DNA of 64,000 nucleotides, taken from Cupriavidus gilardii (GTDB lineage Bacteria > Pseudomonadota > Gammaproteobacteria > Burkholderiales > Burkholderiaceae). Location: positions 1-64,000 of the forward strand of contig NZ_JABTYE010000022.1 in NCBI RefSeq assembly GCF_013314895.1, in the 5' to 3' direction. The position numbers and the translations under genes are program-made. The first letter of the stretch is position 1. Each line of letters begins with the position of its first letter. The notes beneath the pieces are model-generated. The model worked only from the letters and a program-made list of their open reading frames with translations, did no database searches and had not been told where the DNA came from. This document shows positions 27,287-41,895 of this stretch, one piece after another.

Positions 27287-28315
27287 TCAGTCGACCTTCG
27301 CCCCCGACGCCTTGACGATCTGCGCGTACTTCTTCAGCTCGCGCTGCACCAGCGCGCCGAACTGCTCCGGCGTGGTCGGTGCCGGTTGCGCGCCGATGCG
27401 AGCCATGCGCGCCTTCATCTCGTCGGTCTTCAGGATCGCGACGATCTCGCGATTGAGCCGGTCGACAATGTCGCGCGGCACGTTGGCCGGGGCGAACACG
27501 CCGAACCAGGTCGAGATGTCGAAGCTCTCCAGGCCCAGGCCCTTGCCGGCTTCGGCGATGGTCGGCAGTTCGGGCACGGCGCTGGCGCGCGCCGGCGTGG
27601 TCACGGCAAAGGCCTTGAGCTTGCCGGCCTTGATATTGGCACTGGCCGAGGCGAGGTTGTCGAAGATCAGGTCGGTCTGGCCCGACAGCACCGACAGCTG
27701 CGCGGGAGCGGCCCCGTTGTAGGGGATATGGACCATGCTGACTTTGGCCAGGCTCTTGAACAGCTCGCCCGACAGATGGCCGGCGCTGCCGTTGCCGCCC
27801 GAGGCGTAGTCGAGCTTGCCCGGATTCTTGCGCGCATATTCGACCAGATCGCGCACCGATTCGATATGCAGCTCGGCGGCCTTGCCCGGATGCATCACCA
27901 GCACGTTCGGCACGTCGGCGACCAGCGTGATCGGCGTGAAGTCCTTGATCGGGTCATACGGCATCTTCGCGAACAACGTCGGGTTGATCGCGTGCGTCGC
28001 GACCGCGCCCATCACGATGGTGTAGCCGTCGGCGGGCTGGCGGGCGACGTAGTCCGCGCCGAGGTTGCCGCCGGCGCCCGGGCGGTTCTCGATCACGACC
28101 GGCTGGCCCAGCGAATCCTTGAGCTTGTCGCCGATCGCGCGCGCGACGGTATCGAGCGGGCCGCCGGCCGGATAGGGCACGACGAAGCGGACCGGCTTGC
28201 TCGGCCAGGCAGCGGCAGGCGGTTGGGCGGCCGCGGGGGCGGCAAACAGGGCGGCGCCGACGGACGCCACGAGGGCGGCCGCGCTCAGCGCGTTGGCGGC
28301 GAAGGTCTTGAACAT
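27287..28315 (-). CDS. Tripartite tricarboxylate transporter receptor (Bug/TctC family)
   Basis: A 342-residue periplasmic receptor with a long signal peptide (about 30 residues, ending AAPAAAQ). Mature segments WPSKPVRFVVPYPAGGPLDTVARAI, VVIENRPGAGGNLGADYVARQPADGYT and VPELPTIAEAGKGLGLESFDISTWFG are the Bug signature. It is the third Bug receptor in the window. It is not linked to permease genes; the nearest partners are DUF2214 and a CoA-transferase upstream on the same strand. A strong terminator follows. The ligand, probably a carboxylate that the neighbouring CoA-transferase activates, is inferred only. Confidence 0.94.
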   Translation of the reverse strand: MFKTFAANALSAAALVASVGAALFAAPAAAQPPAAAWPSKPVRFVVPYPAGGPLDTVARAIGDKLKDSLGQPVVIENRPGAGGNLGADYVARQPADGYTIVMGAVATHAINPTLFAKMPYDPIKDFTPITLVADVPNVLVMHPGKAAELHIESVRDLVEYARKNPGKLDYASGGNGSAGHLSGELFKSLAKVSMVHIPYNGAAPAQLSVLSGQTDLIFDNLASASANIKAGKLKAFAVTTPARASAVPELPTIAEAGKGLGLESFDISTWFGVFAPANVPRDIVDRLNREIVAILKTDEMKARMARIGAQPAPTTPEQFGALVQRELKKYAQIVKASGAKVD

Positions 28316-28385
28316 GGTAGCCAGTCAGCAGGTTGGGAATCGGCGGGCGCGGCGGGTCCGCCGGCGCCTCGTATTGGAGTTTCAG

Positions 28386-28409
28386 TCTTTCGGTCTTTCG
28401 GTCTTTCGG
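28386..28409. repeat. 8-bp tandem repeat, three copies
   Basis: Three perfect copies of TCTTTCGG in the gap between the Bug receptor start and the DUF2214 stop. They would be transcribed in the leader of the receptor gene. Confidence 0.85.
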
Positions 28410-28446
28410 TGAGCAGGGCAGCGATCGGAGGGCGGCGCGGCCCCAC

Positions 28447-28905
28447 TCAGCCGCGGATGCCGAGCCCGCGCGCCATCATCACGGCGCACAAGGGCAGCAG
28501 GATCAGCAGATGCGCCTGGATCAGTACCCAGCGGCGGGCGCCCTTCAATTCCACGTCCGACGGCACGAAGCCGGTCTGACCCGCTGCCTGCGTGCGCCAG
28601 CGGCGGAAGCGGAAGGTCGGCGGCAGCGAGCACAGCGCGATCAGCACGAACACCGTCATCTTGGCGTGGAACCACGGATTGGGCAGGTAGAAGTCGACGC
28701 CCTTGGCGCCATAGAACAGCCGCAGCAGGCCGGTAGCCAGCGCCGCCATCGCCGAGCCGAAGTACAGCAGATCGTAGATGCCGACCCGGCGCACCGCTGC
28801 CGGCGTGATGCCCGGCCGCAGTACGACGGCCTCGGCAGCCAGGAAGGTGATCAGCGCGAAGATGGACAGGAAGTGGAGAAAAGCGAGCAAGGCATCGATC
28901 TGCAT
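28447..28905 (-). CDS. DUF2214 family membrane protein
   Basis: A 152-residue inner-membrane protein of the DUF2214 family. Four hydrophobic helices are at about residues 6-26, 44-64, 82-100 and 126-146. Conserved features are HFLSIFALITFLAAEAVVLRPG near the start and GSAMAALATGLLRLFYGAKGVDFYLPNPWFHAKM in the middle, with the two His residues on helices that could bind haem or metal. The function is unknown. It lies between a Bug receptor gene and a CoA-transferase gene, all leftward, with gaps over 130 bases, so co-transcription is uncertain. Confidence 0.85.
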   Translation of the reverse strand: MQIDALLAFLHFLSIFALITFLAAEAVVLRPGITPAAVRRVGIYDLLYFGSAMAALATGLLRLFYGAKGVDFYLPNPWFHAKMTVFVLIALCSLPPTFRFRRWRTQAAGQTGFVPSDVELKGARRWVLIQAHLLILLPLCAVMMARGLGIRG

Positions 28906-29004
28906 GGGTACTCCGGCTCGGTTCAGGGTGGGGAAGGGGTTGGGGAATCGGCTCGGGCGACGGCCGGCCCCTTGGCCGCCGCCTCGTCATTCATCGCAGC
29001 AAGC

Positions 29005-29052
29005 GTCGTTCAACTCGTCGTTCGAACCATCATTCGAACCGTCGTTCGAAGC
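29005..29052. repeat. 12-bp tandem repeat, four copies
   Basis: Four 12-base units related to GTCGTTCGAACC, two to three mismatches apart, immediately beyond the CoA-transferase stop. TTCGAA in each unit makes every copy partly palindromic. Confidence 0.88.
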
Positions 29053-29064
29053 GGCATCGGCCCG

Positions 29065-30285
29065 TCACAGCACGCCCTTGGCGCGCAGTTCGGCGATGCG
29101 CTCCGGCGTGTAGCCGAGCATCTCGCCCAGCACCGCGTCGGTGTGCTCGCCGAGCAGCGGCGGGTGGCGGACCGCCTGCGGCGGCGTGGCGCTCATCTTG
29201 ATGGGGCTGCCGACCAGCTTGACCTCGCCCGCGCTCGGATGCGGCAGATCCACGCGCAGCCCGCGCGCCTTGACCTGGGCGTCCTCGAACACATCGTCCA
29301 GCGTATTGATCGGGCCGCACGGCACGCCGGCCGCTTCCAGATCGGCGATCCACTGCGCGCGCGTGCGCGGCTTGACCATCTCGGCCAGGATGGGCACCAG
29401 CGTGTCGCGGTTCGCCACGCGCTGCGGATTGGTGGCAAAGCGCGGATCTGCCGACAGTTCGGGCCGGCCGCCGGCCTCGACGAACTTGCGGAACTGCCCG
29501 TCGTTGCCGACCGCGACGATGATCCAGCCGTCGGCCGCCTGGAAGGTCTGATACGGGACAATGTTCGGATGGGCGTTGCCCCAGCGCTTCGGCGCGACGC
29601 CGCTGGCCAGGTAATTCGTGTTCATGTTGGCCAGCATGGCGACCTGCACGTCGAGCAGCGCCATGTCGATGTACTGGCCCTCGCCGGTGCGGTCGCGGTG
29701 CGCCAGCGCGGCCAGCACCGCGATGGTGGCGTACTGGCCGGTCATCAGGTCGGAGATCGCCACGCCGGCCTTCTGCGGCCCGCCGCCCGGCAGGTCGTCG
29801 CGCTCGCCGGTCAGGCTCATGAAGCCGCCCATGCCCTGGATGATGAAGTCATAGCCCGGGCGCGCGGCGTAGGGGCCGGTCTGGCCGAAGCCGGTCACCG
29901 AGCAGTAGATCAGGTCGGGTTTGACCGCCTTCAGCGATTCGTAGTCGAGCCCGTACTTCTTCAGCTGGCCGACCTTGTAGTTCTCCAGCACCACGTCGCT
30001 CTGCGCGGCCAGTTCGCGCACCAGCTGCTGGCCCTCGGGCGTGCTGATATCGCAGGTCACCGAGCGCTTGTTGCGGTTGGCGGCGAGGTAATAGGCCGCC
30101 TCGGCGGTGTCGCGGCCCGACTCGTCCTGCAGCCAGGGCGGGCCCCAGGTCCGGGTGTCGTCGCCCGCGCCGGGCCGTTCGATCTTGATCACGTCGGCGC
30201 CGAAGTCGGCGAGGTTCTGGGCGCACCAGGGCCCGGCGAGGACGCGGGTCAGGTCGAGAACGCGGAGGTGGCTTAAAGCTCCCAT
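29065..30285 (-). CDS. CaiB/BaiF family III CoA-transferase
   Basis: A 406-residue family III CoA-transferase. The N-terminal signature [46 protein letters not shown] is complete. The catalytic Asp is expected in [22 protein letters not shown] at about residue 170. [30 protein letters not shown] and the C-terminal [19 protein letters not shown] are also typical. Normal order and length contrast with the long form at 5750-7174. It resembles succinyl-CoA:dicarboxylate CoA-transferases, but acceptor and donor cannot be settled from sequence. The adjacent Bug receptor may supply its acid. Confidence 0.94.
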   Translation of the reverse strand: MGALSHLRVLDLTRVLAGPWCAQNLADFGADVIKIERPGAGDDTRTWGPPWLQDESGRDTAEAAYYLAANRNKRSVTCDISTPEGQQLVRELAAQSDVVLENYKVGQLKKYGLDYESLKAVKPDLIYCSVTGFGQTGPYAARPGYDFIIQGMGGFMSLTGERDDLPGGGPQKAGVAISDLMTGQYATIAVLAALAHRDRTGEGQYIDMALLDVQVAMLANMNTNYLASGVAPKRWGNAHPNIVPYQTFQAADGWIIVAVGNDGQFRKFVEAGGRPELSADPRFATNPQRVANRDTLVPILAEMVKPRTRAQWIADLEAAGVPCGPINTLDDVFEDAQVKARGLRVDLPHPSAGEVKLVGSPIKMSATPPQAVRHPPLLGEHTDAVLGEMLGYTPERIAELRAKGVL

Positions 30286-30660
30286 GGGAATATCAGGCGA
30301 ATTGGTGAGGCGACTGCGTGGGACGACTGGACGGCCAATCGGGCAATCCGGAATCGACAATCGGGCCGGTCGGCGCGGCGGCCGGCGGAACCAGCTGGCG
30401 GACCAGCCGGCACAGGCCGTACAGGCGGGTGGGCCGGCCCGGCCAGGACAGCCAGCACTGTACCACCGGCGGGCCGCCGGGCGCACATCGGCGGGCTTCG
30501 GCAATGCTGTCGCATCGATGCCGCGCGAGCCCGCCTGCGCCCGCCCGCTACCGCCGGTCCGGCCTGCCGTTGCGGCGGCGTTCCCCGTATAATCAACGGT
30601 TTGCAAATCCAATCCGACTGCGCCCTGCGATGTCCATGCGGGGACGCCTTGCCCCCAAAC
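30286..30660. other. Divergent intergenic region upstream of alaS
   Basis: 375 bases between the divergent CoA-transferase and alaS starts, with no credible gene. A perfect TATAAT (30588-30593), with no good -35 at the expected distance, is the probable -10 of the alaS promoter, giving a leader of about 60 bases. No T-box or other riboswitch-like fold was noticed. Confidence 0.45.
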
Positions 30661-33285
30661 ATGAAAGTCTCCGACATCCGCAGCAAGTTCCTGCAGTTCT
30701 TCGAATCGAAGGGCCACACCGTGGTCCGCTCGTCGAGCCTCGTGCCGGCCAACGATCCGACGCTGTTGTTCACCAACTCCGGCATGGTGCAGTTCAAGGA
30801 CGTCTTCCTCGGCACCGACAAGCGGCCCTACACGCGCGCGACCTCGTCGCAGCGTTCGGTGCGTGCCGGCGGCAAGCACAACGACCTGGAAAACGTCGGC
30901 TATACCGCGCGCCACCATACCTTCTTCGAGATGCTGGGCAACTTCTCGTTCGGCGACTACTTCAAGCGCGAGGCGATCCAGTACGCGTGGGAGCTGCTGA
31001 CCAAGGTCTACAACCTGCCGGCCGAGAAGCTGTGGGTCACGGTCTATGCCGAGGACGACGAGGCCTATGACATCTGGGCCAGGGAAGTCGGCGTGCCGGT
31101 CGAGCGCATCGTGCGGATCGGCGACAACAAGGGCGCCCGCTATGCGTCCGACAACTTCTGGCAGATGGCCGACACCGGCCCCTGCGGCCCGTGCTCGGAA
31201 ATCTTCTACGACCACGGCCCGGACGTCTGGGGCGGCCCGCCCGGATCGCCGGAAGAGGATGGCGATCGCTATATCGAGATCTGGAACCTGGTGTTCATGC
31301 AGTTCAACCGGGACGAGCAGGGCAACATGACGCCGCTGCCCAAGCCCTGCGTCGATACCGGCATGGGCCTGGAGCGTATCGCCGCGGTGCTGCAGCACGT
31401 GCACAGCAACTACGAGATCGACCTGTTCCAGGCGCTGATCCGCGCCGCCGCGCGCGAGACCGGCATCGACGATCTGAACAACAACTCGCTGAAGGTCATC
31501 GCCGACCATATCCGCGCCTGCTCCTTCCTGATCGTCGACGGCGTGATCCCCGGCAACGAAGGCCGCGGCTACGTGCTGCGCCGCATCGTGCGCCGGGCGA
31601 TCCGCCACGGCTACAAGCTGGGCCGCAAGACGCCGTTCTTCCACAAGCTGGTGGGCGACCTGGTCGCGCAGATGGGCGAGGCCTATCCGGAACTGGCCGA
31701 GGCCGAGCCGCGCGTGGTCGAGGTGCTAAAAGCCGAGGAGGAGCGCTTCTTCGAGACCATCGAGAACGGCATGAGCATTCTCGATGCGGCGCTGGCCGAC
31801 CTGAAGGCCAAGGGCGGCAAGACGCTGGACGGCGAGCTCGCGTTCAAGCTGCACGACACCTATGGCTTCCCGCTGGACCTGACGCAGGACGTCTGCCGCG
31901 AGCAGGAAGTCTCGGTCGACGAGGCCGCGTTCGATGCCGCGATGACCCGCCAGCGCGAGCAGGCCCGTGCCGCCGGCAAGTTCAAGATGGCCGCCGGCCT
32001 TGAGTACAGCGGCGCCAAGACGACCTTCCACGGCTACGAGAAGCTGCTGCTGGATGACGCCAGGGTGGTCGCGCTGTATGTCGACGGCGCCTCGGTCGAT
32101 GTGATGCAGCCCGGCCAGACCGGCGTGGTGGTGCTCGACCATACGCCGTTCTACGCCGAGTCGGGCGGCCAGGCCGGCGACCAGGGCCAACTGAAGGCGG
32201 GCGCGGCCGTGTTCGCGGTGGCCGATACCACCAAGGTCCAGGCCGATGTGTTCGGCCATCAGGGCACGCTCGGCGGCGCCGCGCTGAAGGTCGGCGATAC
32301 CGTGACCGCCGAGGTCGACGCCGTGCGCCGCGCGCGCACGATGCGCAACCACTCGGCCACCCACCTGATGCACAAGGCGCTGCGCGAAGTGCTGGGCAGC
32401 CACGTGCAGCAGAAGGGCTCGCTGGTCGATGCCGACAAGACCCGCTTCGACTTCTCGCACAATGCGCCGCTGACCGCGGCGCAGATCCGCGAGGTCGAGG
32501 AGATCGTCAACGCCGAAATCCTGCGCAACGAGGCCACCGGCGCCGAGCTGATGCCGTTCGACGATGCCGTCAAGAGCGGCGCGATGGCGCTGTTCGGCGA
32601 GAAATACGCCGACGAGGTGCGCGTGCTGTCGATCGGCAGCTCGAAGGAACTGTGCGGCGGCACCCACGTGACCCGCACCGGCGATATCGGGCTGTTCAAG
32701 ATCGTGATGGAAGGCGGCGTCGCGGCCGGCATCCGCCGCGTCGAGGCGATCACCGGCGACAACGCGCTGCACTATCTGCAGTCGCTCGATGCGCGTCTGA
32801 ACGAGGCCGCGTCCGCGTTGAAGGCGCAGCCGGGCGAACTGGTGCCGCGCATCGGCCAGATGCAGGACCAGGTCCGCGCGCTGGAGAAGGAGCTCGAGCG
32901 CCTGAAGAGCAAGCTCGCCGCCTCGCAGGGCGACGAGCTGGCGAGCCAGGCGATCGAGATCAAGGGCCTGAAGGTGCTGGCGGCCCAGCTCGAAGGCGCC
33001 GACGTCAAGACGCTGCGCGAAACGATGGACAAGCTCAAGGACAAGCTCAAGAGCGCCGCCATCGTGCTGGGCGCGGTGCAGGACGGCAAGGTCAGCCTGA
33101 TCGCCGGCGTCACCGCCGATGCAACCGGCAAGGTCAAGGCGGGCGAGCTGGTCAACTTCGTCGCCCAGCAGGTCGGCGGCAAGGGCGGCGGCCGTCCCGA
33201 CATGGCCCAGGCCGGCGGTACCGAACCGGCGAAGCTGCCGGCGGCGCTGGCGGGCGTGGGCGACTGGGTGGCGGCGAAGGTTTGA
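30661..33285 (+). CDS. alaS: Alanyl-tRNA synthetase
   Basis: An 874-residue class II alanyl-tRNA synthetase that charges tRNA-Ala and edits mischarged Ser and Gly. The catalytic core is at the N-terminus ([26 protein letters not shown]-type motif 1; [14 protein letters not shown]). The editing domain carries [11 protein letters not shown] (HxxxH) at about residue 563 and the distal zinc ligands in [13 protein letters not shown] at about 663. The C-Ala domain ends [18 protein letters not shown]. The start ATG at 30661 ([10 protein letters not shown]) is canonical; the 20-codon upstream extension is rejected. It ends just before REP-like hairpins. Confidence 0.98.
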   Translation: MKVSDIRSKFLQFFESKGHTVVRSSSLVPANDPTLLFTNSGMVQFKDVFLGTDKRPYTRATSSQRSVRAGGKHNDLENVGYTARHHTFFEMLGNFSFGDYFKREAIQYAWELLTKVYNLPAEKLWVTVYAEDDEAYDIWAREVGVPVERIVRIGDNKGARYASDNFWQMADTGPCGPCSEIFYDHGPDVWGGPPGSPEEDGDRYIEIWNLVFMQFNRDEQGNMTPLPKPCVDTGMGLERIAAVLQHVHSNYEIDLFQALIRAAARETGIDDLNNNSLKVIADHIRACSFLIVDGVIPGNEGRGYVLRRIVRRAIRHGYKLGRKTPFFHKLVGDLVAQMGEAYPELAEAEPRVVEVLKAEEERFFETIENGMSILDAALADLKAKGGKTLDGELAFKLHDTYGFPLDLTQDVCREQEVSVDEAAFDAAMTRQREQARAAGKFKMAAGLEYSGAKTTFHGYEKLLLDDARVVALYVDGASVDVMQPGQTGVVVLDHTPFYAESGGQAGDQGQLKAGAAVFAVADTTKVQADVFGHQGTLGGAALKVGDTVTAEVDAVRRARTMRNHSATHLMHKALREVLGSHVQQKGSLVDADKTRFDFSHNAPLTAAQIREVEEIVNAEILRNEATGAELMPFDDAVKSGAMALFGEKYADEVRVLSIGSSKELCGGTHVTRTGDIGLFKIVMEGGVAAGIRRVEAITGDNALHYLQSLDARLNEAASALKAQPGELVPRIGQMQDQVRALEKELERLKSKLAASQGDELASQAIEIKGLKVLAAQLEGADVKTLRETMDKLKDKLKSAAIVLGAVQDGKVSLIAGVTADATGKVKAGELVNFVAQQVGGKGGGRPDMAQAGGTEPAKLPAALAGVGDWVAAKV

Positions 33286-33319
33286 GGTAGCGCGATCCTT
33301 CGGGTACCTCAGGCTTGCC

Positions 33320-33446
33320 CCCCTCTCCCACGCGTGGGAGAGGGGCTGGGGGAGAGGGCAAAGGGCGTATGTAGGCGCTGACAGCGTTGGCATAACCACC
33401 GTCGTTTCCCTCTCCCCCGACCCCTCTCCCGCAAGCGGGAGAGGGG
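33320..33446. repeat. Inverted pair of REP-like palindromic hairpins
   Basis: Two hairpins with related sequences in opposite orientation. The first is an 11-bp perfect stem (33320-33330/33335-33345) with a CGCG loop and a GGGGGAGAGGG tail. The second is a 12-bp perfect stem (33421-33432/33435-33446) with an AA loop, preceded by the complementary CCCTCTCCCCC. They separate the convergent alaS and acyltransferase-like genes, so they may also act in termination or RNA protection. A single related hairpin occurs at 37443. Confidence 0.88.
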
Positions 33447-33453
33447 AGTACAT

Positions 33454-34710
33454 CTACCCCGTACCGTCCCCCGCCGTCCTCGCATACGGCGTCCTGTCGT
33501 TCAATTCATCCAGGTACGCATCGATCCCCGCGCGCTCGCGCGCCAGGAAGCGCTCGACCGCATCGGCGAAGGCCGGGTGCGCGAGCCAGTGGGCGGAGCG
33601 GGTAGCCACCGGCAGGAAGCCGCGCGCCATCTTGTGTTCGCCCTGCGCGCCGCCCTCGAACGTGCGGATGCCGTGCTCGATGCAGAAGGCCAGCGGCTGG
33701 TAGTAGGCGGTCTCGAAATGCAGGCAGGGATGGTGTTCGAGCGCGCCCCAATAGCGGCCGTACAGCGTGCTGACGTCGGCATCGTCGTCGAAGACCAGCA
33801 GCGATGCGGCGATATCGCGTCCCTCGCGCTGCGCGATCACCAGCAGCAGATGCTCCGGCATCGCCGCGCCGATGCGCTCGAAGAAGTCCAGGTTCAGATA
33901 GGGCGTCGAACGGTGTTCGCGATACGTCTGCCGATAGCAGCGATGGAACAGCCGCCAGTCGTCGGGGCCGATCTGCATGCCGCGCAGATGGCGGAACGTG
34001 ATGCCGGCCTCGGCGACGCGGCGGCGCTCGGCGCGGATGTTCTTGCGCTTTTTCTGCGACAGCGTGGCGAGAAACGCCTCGAAGTCCGGATAGCCGGGAT
34101 TGGTCCAGTGGAACTGCACGCCATGGCGCATCAACATGCCGGCCTGCTCCATCAGCGCGGCCTCGGCGTCGTCGGGGAACAGCACATGCAATGAGGACAG
34201 CTGGCTCTGCTCGGCCAGCGTCAGCGCGACCTGCAGCAACAGCTCGCGCGCCAGCGCGTTCTCGGCCAGCAGGCGCGTGCCCTGCACCGGCGTGAACGGA
34301 ATCGCCGCCAGCCACTTCGGGTAGTACTCCAGGCCGTTCTGCGCATAGGCGTCGGCCCAGGCCCAGTCGAACACGTACTCGCCGTAGGAGTGCGCCTTCG
34401 CATAGAGCGGCATCGCCGCGGCCAGGCGCTCGCCGTCGGCGGCGTCCTTCCACAAGGTCAGATAGCGCGGACTCCAGCCGGTGTCGTCGCTGGCGCTGCC
34501 GCTGGCATGCAGCGCATGCAGGAAGGCATGGCGCAGAAACGGCGTGCGGCCGGGCTGCTGCGCCAGCAGGCCATCCCATTCGGCCGGCGCGATGTCGGCC
34601 AGGTTCTCGACAATACGCGTGCGATAATTCTCCGGTCGCTCCGTCTGGATGGCGGCGCTGCCGGAGTCGGATGGCACTGAGCGGGTTGGCATTGGCTTGA
34701 GTGCTTTCAC
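33454..34710 (-). CDS. COG3146/DUF482 peptidoglycan-related acyltransferase-like (GNAT-fold) protein
   Basis: A 418-residue protein of the COG3146 (DUF482) family, with a tandem GNAT-like fold related to FemX-type acyltransferases. The segment [18 protein letters not shown] at the N-terminus and [24 protein letters not shown] in the middle are conserved. [48 protein letters not shown] is the strongest signature. The acyl donor and acceptor are unknown. The N-terminal 25 residues are low complexity. The start ATG 34710 ([10 protein letters not shown]) is the only reasonable choice; a later Met would lose little. It is convergent with alaS and divergent from nadE. Confidence 0.85.
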   Translation of the reverse strand: MKALKPMPTRSVPSDSGSAAIQTERPENYRTRIVENLADIAPAEWDGLLAQQPGRTPFLRHAFLHALHASGSASDDTGWSPRYLTLWKDAADGERLAAAMPLYAKAHSYGEYVFDWAWADAYAQNGLEYYPKWLAAIPFTPVQGTRLLAENALARELLLQVALTLAEQSQLSSLHVLFPDDAEAALMEQAGMLMRHGVQFHWTNPGYPDFEAFLATLSQKKRKNIRAERRRVAEAGITFRHLRGMQIGPDDWRLFHRCYRQTYREHRSTPYLNLDFFERIGAAMPEHLLLVIAQREGRDIAASLLVFDDDADVSTLYGRYWGALEHHPCLHFETAYYQPLAFCIEHGIRTFEGGAQGEHKMARGFLPVATRSAHWLAHPAFADAVERFLARERAGIDAYLDELNDRTPYARTAGDGTG

Positions 34711-34870
34711 GGTGTGCCTTGCCGAGGGATGGAGCCCGCGGCGAAATGCGGTGAAATTCGGTGGAGAAATTCGGTGGATTCAGCGGACAACGACGCCGCA
34801 TTATCGCCTGCCGCCGCGCATCGCACAGGCCGGGCCCGAACCGGCCCTGCGCACAACAAGGGTGTTCGAG

Positions 34871-37006
<2,136 letters not shown>

Positions 37007-37048
37007 TCCCCGGCCCGCTTTGGCGCGCCATCGCGCCGCGCGGGCTAG

Positions 37049-37426
<378 letters not shown>

Positions 37427-37442
37427 GGCCGTCCGATTGCCT

Positions 37443-37460
37443 CTCTCCCGCTCGGGAGAG
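37443..37460. repeat. REP-like hairpin
   Basis: An 8-bp perfect stem (CTCTCCCG/CGGGAGAG) with a 2-base CT loop, related in sequence to the pair at 33320-33446. It lies between the convergent glnB and smr genes and may stop both transcripts, though there is no T-tract. Confidence 0.8.
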
Positions 37461-37475
37461 GGGCATCACCGGCCG

Positions 37476-38174
37476 TCACGCATACGGCTGACGCAGCAAC
37501 ACCATCAAGGCCCCCGAGCCGCCCTCGGCGCCACGCGCCTCCACGAAGGCCAGCACTTCCTCCTTCTGTACCAGCCAGCTGCGCACCTTGCCCTTGAGGA
37601 CCGGCTGCTTGTCCGGCGAGCCGTTGCCCTTGCCGTGAATCACCCGCACGCAGCGCACGCCGCGCCGCACGCAGCGGCGCAGGAATTCGGCCAGCGCTTC
37701 GCGCGCCTCGTCGCGGCGCAAGCCGTGCAGGTCGATCCGGTCCTGCGGCACCCATTCGCCGCGCCGCAGCCTGCGGATCACGTCGTTGCCGATGCCGGGG
37801 CGGCGGAACGACAGCGTGTCGTCGGTCTCCAGCAGGTTTTCCACGTCGAAGTGATCGGACAGCGAGGCCGCGAGGACCGCCTGGTCGTCGAGCTGGCTTT
37901 GCACCGGCACCGGTTCGGGGCGCCGGGCCGGCGGCATCACGCGATTGCGATCCCGCAATGTCTGGACATTGCCGACACTGTTGCGAAACACATTGGCCTC
38001 CAGGGCCGCCTGGCGCGCCGCTTCCTCTGCGGCCAGGCGCTCGGCCTCCCGACGCTCGGCATCGGCCTTCATCTGATCGCGCAGGCGCGCCAGATCGTCG
38101 AGGCCAAGGCGGGTACGGGCGGGAGTCGGGGAGGAACCGGCAGGGCGGCCGGATTTGCTGGCACCGTGCTTCAT
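37476..38174 (-). CDS. Smr domain protein (MutS2-type nicking endonuclease-like)
   Basis: A 232-residue Smr-family protein. The C-terminal 90 residues form the Smr domain, with IDLHGLRRDEAREALAEFL and VRVIHGKGNGS, the LDLHG-like and HGKG motifs needed for nuclease activity. The N-terminal half is a charged coiled coil (AERREAERLAAEEAARQA) followed by a linker. Length and architecture match the YdaL/SmrA group, nicking endonucleases with possible roles in recombination and RNA turnover. ATG 38174 gives the canonical N-terminus. It is downstream of trxB on the same strand with a 107-base gap. Confidence 0.92.
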   Translation of the reverse strand: MKHGASKSGRPAGSSPTPARTRLGLDDLARLRDQMKADAERREAERLAAEEAARQAALEANVFRNSVGNVQTLRDRNRVMPPARRPEPVPVQSQLDDQAVLAASLSDHFDVENLLETDDTLSFRRPGIGNDVIRRLRRGEWVPQDRIDLHGLRRDEAREALAEFLRRCVRRGVRCVRVIHGKGNGSPDKQPVLKGKVRSWLVQKEEVLAFVEARGAEGGSGALMVLLRQPYA

Positions 38175-38281
38175 GATGGGAAAGCAGAACCGCCGCGTGG
38201 CGGCGGGCAAGACCGTGAAACCGGCAAGGTAACACGATCCGGCACCGAAGGTGGCTCGCCTGGCGGCGAGCCGGAAAGACC

Positions 38282-39286
<1,005 letters not shown>

Positions 39287-39412
39287 TTATAAGTGGACCG
39301 GCGTTGGCGCATTGTTGCAAATTCCAATGGCGGCGATAGCCTGCGGCGGGGGTAAAATGCGGCCACCGCAATTCCTCCCGGCGCCGCGGCGCGCCGCGAT
39401 CTTCAACGACGC

Positions 39413-41734
39413 ATGGCCAGAACCACCACGACCACCCGCACCGATCCTTCCGTCCTGCCTTCCCGCATCGGCAAGCTGTTGGGAGAAGTGCGCTGGTTCC
39501 TGCTGCTGGCCGCGACGCTGGCATTCCTGTGCATCCTGGCGAGCTACAGCAAGGCCGACCCCGGCTGGTCGCACGCGAACCAGGTGGCGCAGATCCACAA
39601 CCTGGGCGGCCGTGTCGGCGCGTGGATCGCCGACGTGCTGTTCTTCGTCTTCGGCTTTTCCGCCTACTGGCTGGGCGTGCTGCTGGTGCGCCGCTGCTGG
39701 CGCGGCTGGCGCGTGCTGACCGCCGAATTCCCCGATCAGGCCGCAGAGGCGCGCCAAGGCGTGGTGATCAGCTGGATCGGCTTCGGCCTGACGCTGGCCG
39801 CGAGCATGGGGCTCGAAGCGGTCCGCATGTATCCGCTGCGCGAGGCGCTGCCGCGCGCGCCCGGCGGCGTGCTGGGCGATCTGCTCGGCGGCTGGCTGCA
39901 GACCGCGTTGGGCTTCACCGGCGCCACGCTGTTGCTGCTGCTGATGCTGGCGATCGGCCTGTCGCTGTTCTTCCATTTCTCGTGGCTGTCGGTCTGCGAG
40001 AAGGTCGGCGGCTTCGTCGAGACCGCCTTCCTCGGCTTCAAGGCGCGCCGCGAGAGCAAGCAGGACCGCATCATCGGCGAGGCCGCCAAGGTCGAGCGCA
40101 CCGAGACCGTCGAGGTCCAGCGCGTGCGCATCGAGGAGGCGGCGCCGGTGCAGATCGTGCGGCCCCAGGCGGTGCCCAAGCACGAGCGGGTCGAGCGCGA
40201 GAAGCAGCAGCCGCTGTTCGCGGATCTGCAGGATGCCGATCTGCCGCCACTGTCGCTGCTCGATCCGGTGCCGGCCTCGCAGGAGACCGTCAGCGCCGAG
40301 ACGCTGGAATTCACCTCGCGCCTGATTGAGAAGAAGCTCAAGGATTTCGGCGTCGAGGTCAAGGTCGTGGCTGCCTATCCGGGCCCGGTGATCACCCGCT
40401 ACGAAATCGAGCCGGCCACCGGCGTCAAGGGCAGCCAGATCGTCAATCTGGCGAAGGACCTGGCGCGCTCGCTGTCGCTGGTGTCGATTCGCGTGGTCGA
40501 GACCATCCCGGGCAAGAACTACATGGGCCTGGAGCTGCCGAATCCGAAGCGTCAGGCGGTGCGCCTGGGCGAGATCCTCGGCTCGCAGGTCTACAACGAG
40601 AGTGCCTCGCAGCTGACGCTGGCCCTCGGCAAGGACATCGCGGGCAAGCCGGTGGTCGCCGATCTGGCGCGCATGCCGCACTGCCTGGTTGCCGGTACCA
40701 CGGGCTCGGGCAAGTCGGTCGGCATCAATGCGATGATCCTGTCGCTGCTGTACAAGGCCAAGGCCGACAGCGTGCGGCTGATCCTGATCGATCCGAAGAT
40801 GCTGGAAATGAGCATCTACGAGGGCATCCCCCATCTGCTGTGCCCGGTCGTCACCGACATGCGCCAGGCCGGCAATGCGCTGAACTGGGCGGTCGGCGAA
40901 ATGGAACGCCGCTACAAGCTGATGAGCAAGATGGGCGTGCGCAATCTGGCCGGCTACAACAAGAAGATCGACGAGGCCGCGGCGCGCGAGGAAAAGATTC
41001 CCAATCCGTTCAGCCTGACGCCCGATGCGCCGGAGCCGCTCGACAAGCTGCCGATGATCGTGATCGTCATCGACGAGCTCGCCGACCTGATGATGGTGGT
41101 CGGCAAGAAGGTCGAGGAGCTGATCGCGCGGATCGCGCAGAAGGCGCGTGCGGCCGGCATTCACCTGATCCTGGCGACGCAGCGGCCCTCGGTCGATGTG
41201 ATCACCGGCCTGATCAAGGCCAACGTGCCGACGCGGATCTCGTTCCAGGTCAGCAGCAAGATCGACTCGCGCACGATCCTGGACCAGCAGGGCGCCGAGG
41301 CGCTGCTCGGCATGGGCGACATGCTGTATCTCGCCCCCGGCACCGGCCTGCCGGTGCGCGTGCACGGCGCCTTCGTCTCGGACGACGAAGTCCACCGCGT
41401 GGTCGACCGGCTGAAGGAAGCCGGCGAGCCGAACTATATCGAGGGGATTCTCGAGGGCGGTCTGGTCGACGGCGAGATCGGTGTCGATGGGCTCGGCGGC
41501 GGTGCCGGCATCGGCGGTGGCGGCGAGGCCGACCCGCTGTACGATCAGGCGGTCGAGGTGGTGCTGAAGAATCGCCGCGCGTCGATCTCGCTGGTGCAGC
41601 GCCATCTGCGCATCGGCTACAACCGCGCCGCGCGCCTGCTCGAGGATATGGAGAAGGCGGGGCTGGTGTCGGCGATGTCGGGCAACGGCAACCGCGACAT
41701 CCTGGCGCCGGCCGGTGGCGCGCGGGAAGAATAG
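39413..41734 (+). CDS. ftsK: DNA translocase FtsK
   Basis: A 773-residue FtsK/SpoIIIE protein. The N-terminal four hydrophobic helices (about 28-50, 70-92, 110-130, 160-190) anchor it in the division-site membrane. The linker is short. The motor carries Walker [15 protein letters not shown] at about residue 428 and Walker [13 protein letters not shown] at about 557, then [19 protein letters not shown]. The C-terminal gamma winged-helix ([30 protein letters not shown]) reads KOPS sites and stimulates XerCD at dif. It is divergent from trxB and followed by lolA, a common betaproteobacterial order. Confidence 0.97.
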   Translation: MARTTTTTRTDPSVLPSRIGKLLGEVRWFLLLAATLAFLCILASYSKADPGWSHANQVAQIHNLGGRVGAWIADVLFFVFGFSAYWLGVLLVRRCWRGWRVLTAEFPDQAAEARQGVVISWIGFGLTLAASMGLEAVRMYPLREALPRAPGGVLGDLLGGWLQTALGFTGATLLLLLMLAIGLSLFFHFSWLSVCEKVGGFVETAFLGFKARRESKQDRIIGEAAKVERTETVEVQRVRIEEAAPVQIVRPQAVPKHERVEREKQQPLFADLQDADLPPLSLLDPVPASQETVSAETLEFTSRLIEKKLKDFGVEVKVVAAYPGPVITRYEIEPATGVKGSQIVNLAKDLARSLSLVSIRVVETIPGKNYMGLELPNPKRQAVRLGEILGSQVYNESASQLTLALGKDIAGKPVVADLARMPHCLVAGTTGSGKSVGINAMILSLLYKAKADSVRLILIDPKMLEMSIYEGIPHLLCPVVTDMRQAGNALNWAVGEMERRYKLMSKMGVRNLAGYNKKIDEAAAREEKIPNPFSLTPDAPEPLDKLPMIVIVIDELADLMMVVGKKVEELIARIAQKARAAGIHLILATQRPSVDVITGLIKANVPTRISFQVSSKIDSRTILDQQGAEALLGMGDMLYLAPGTGLPVRVHGAFVSDDEVHRVVDRLKEAGEPNYIEGILEGGLVDGEIGVDGLGGGAGIGGGGEADPLYDQAVEVVLKNRRASISLVQRHLRIGYNRAARLLEDMEKAGLVSAMSGNGNRDILAPAGGAREE

Positions 41735-41895
41735 CGCCTGAGCAATGGCGTCTCTGGAATGGTGCGTGCGGCAGCGCGCGCCGGCCGGCCGGTAATATGC
41801 CGTTACGCGTGTCACGCTTGCTGACGCATGCGGGCGGAATCCCGCACCGGTCCTCGGCTCTAATCGAACAGTTACCCAACACAAGGATCGATTGC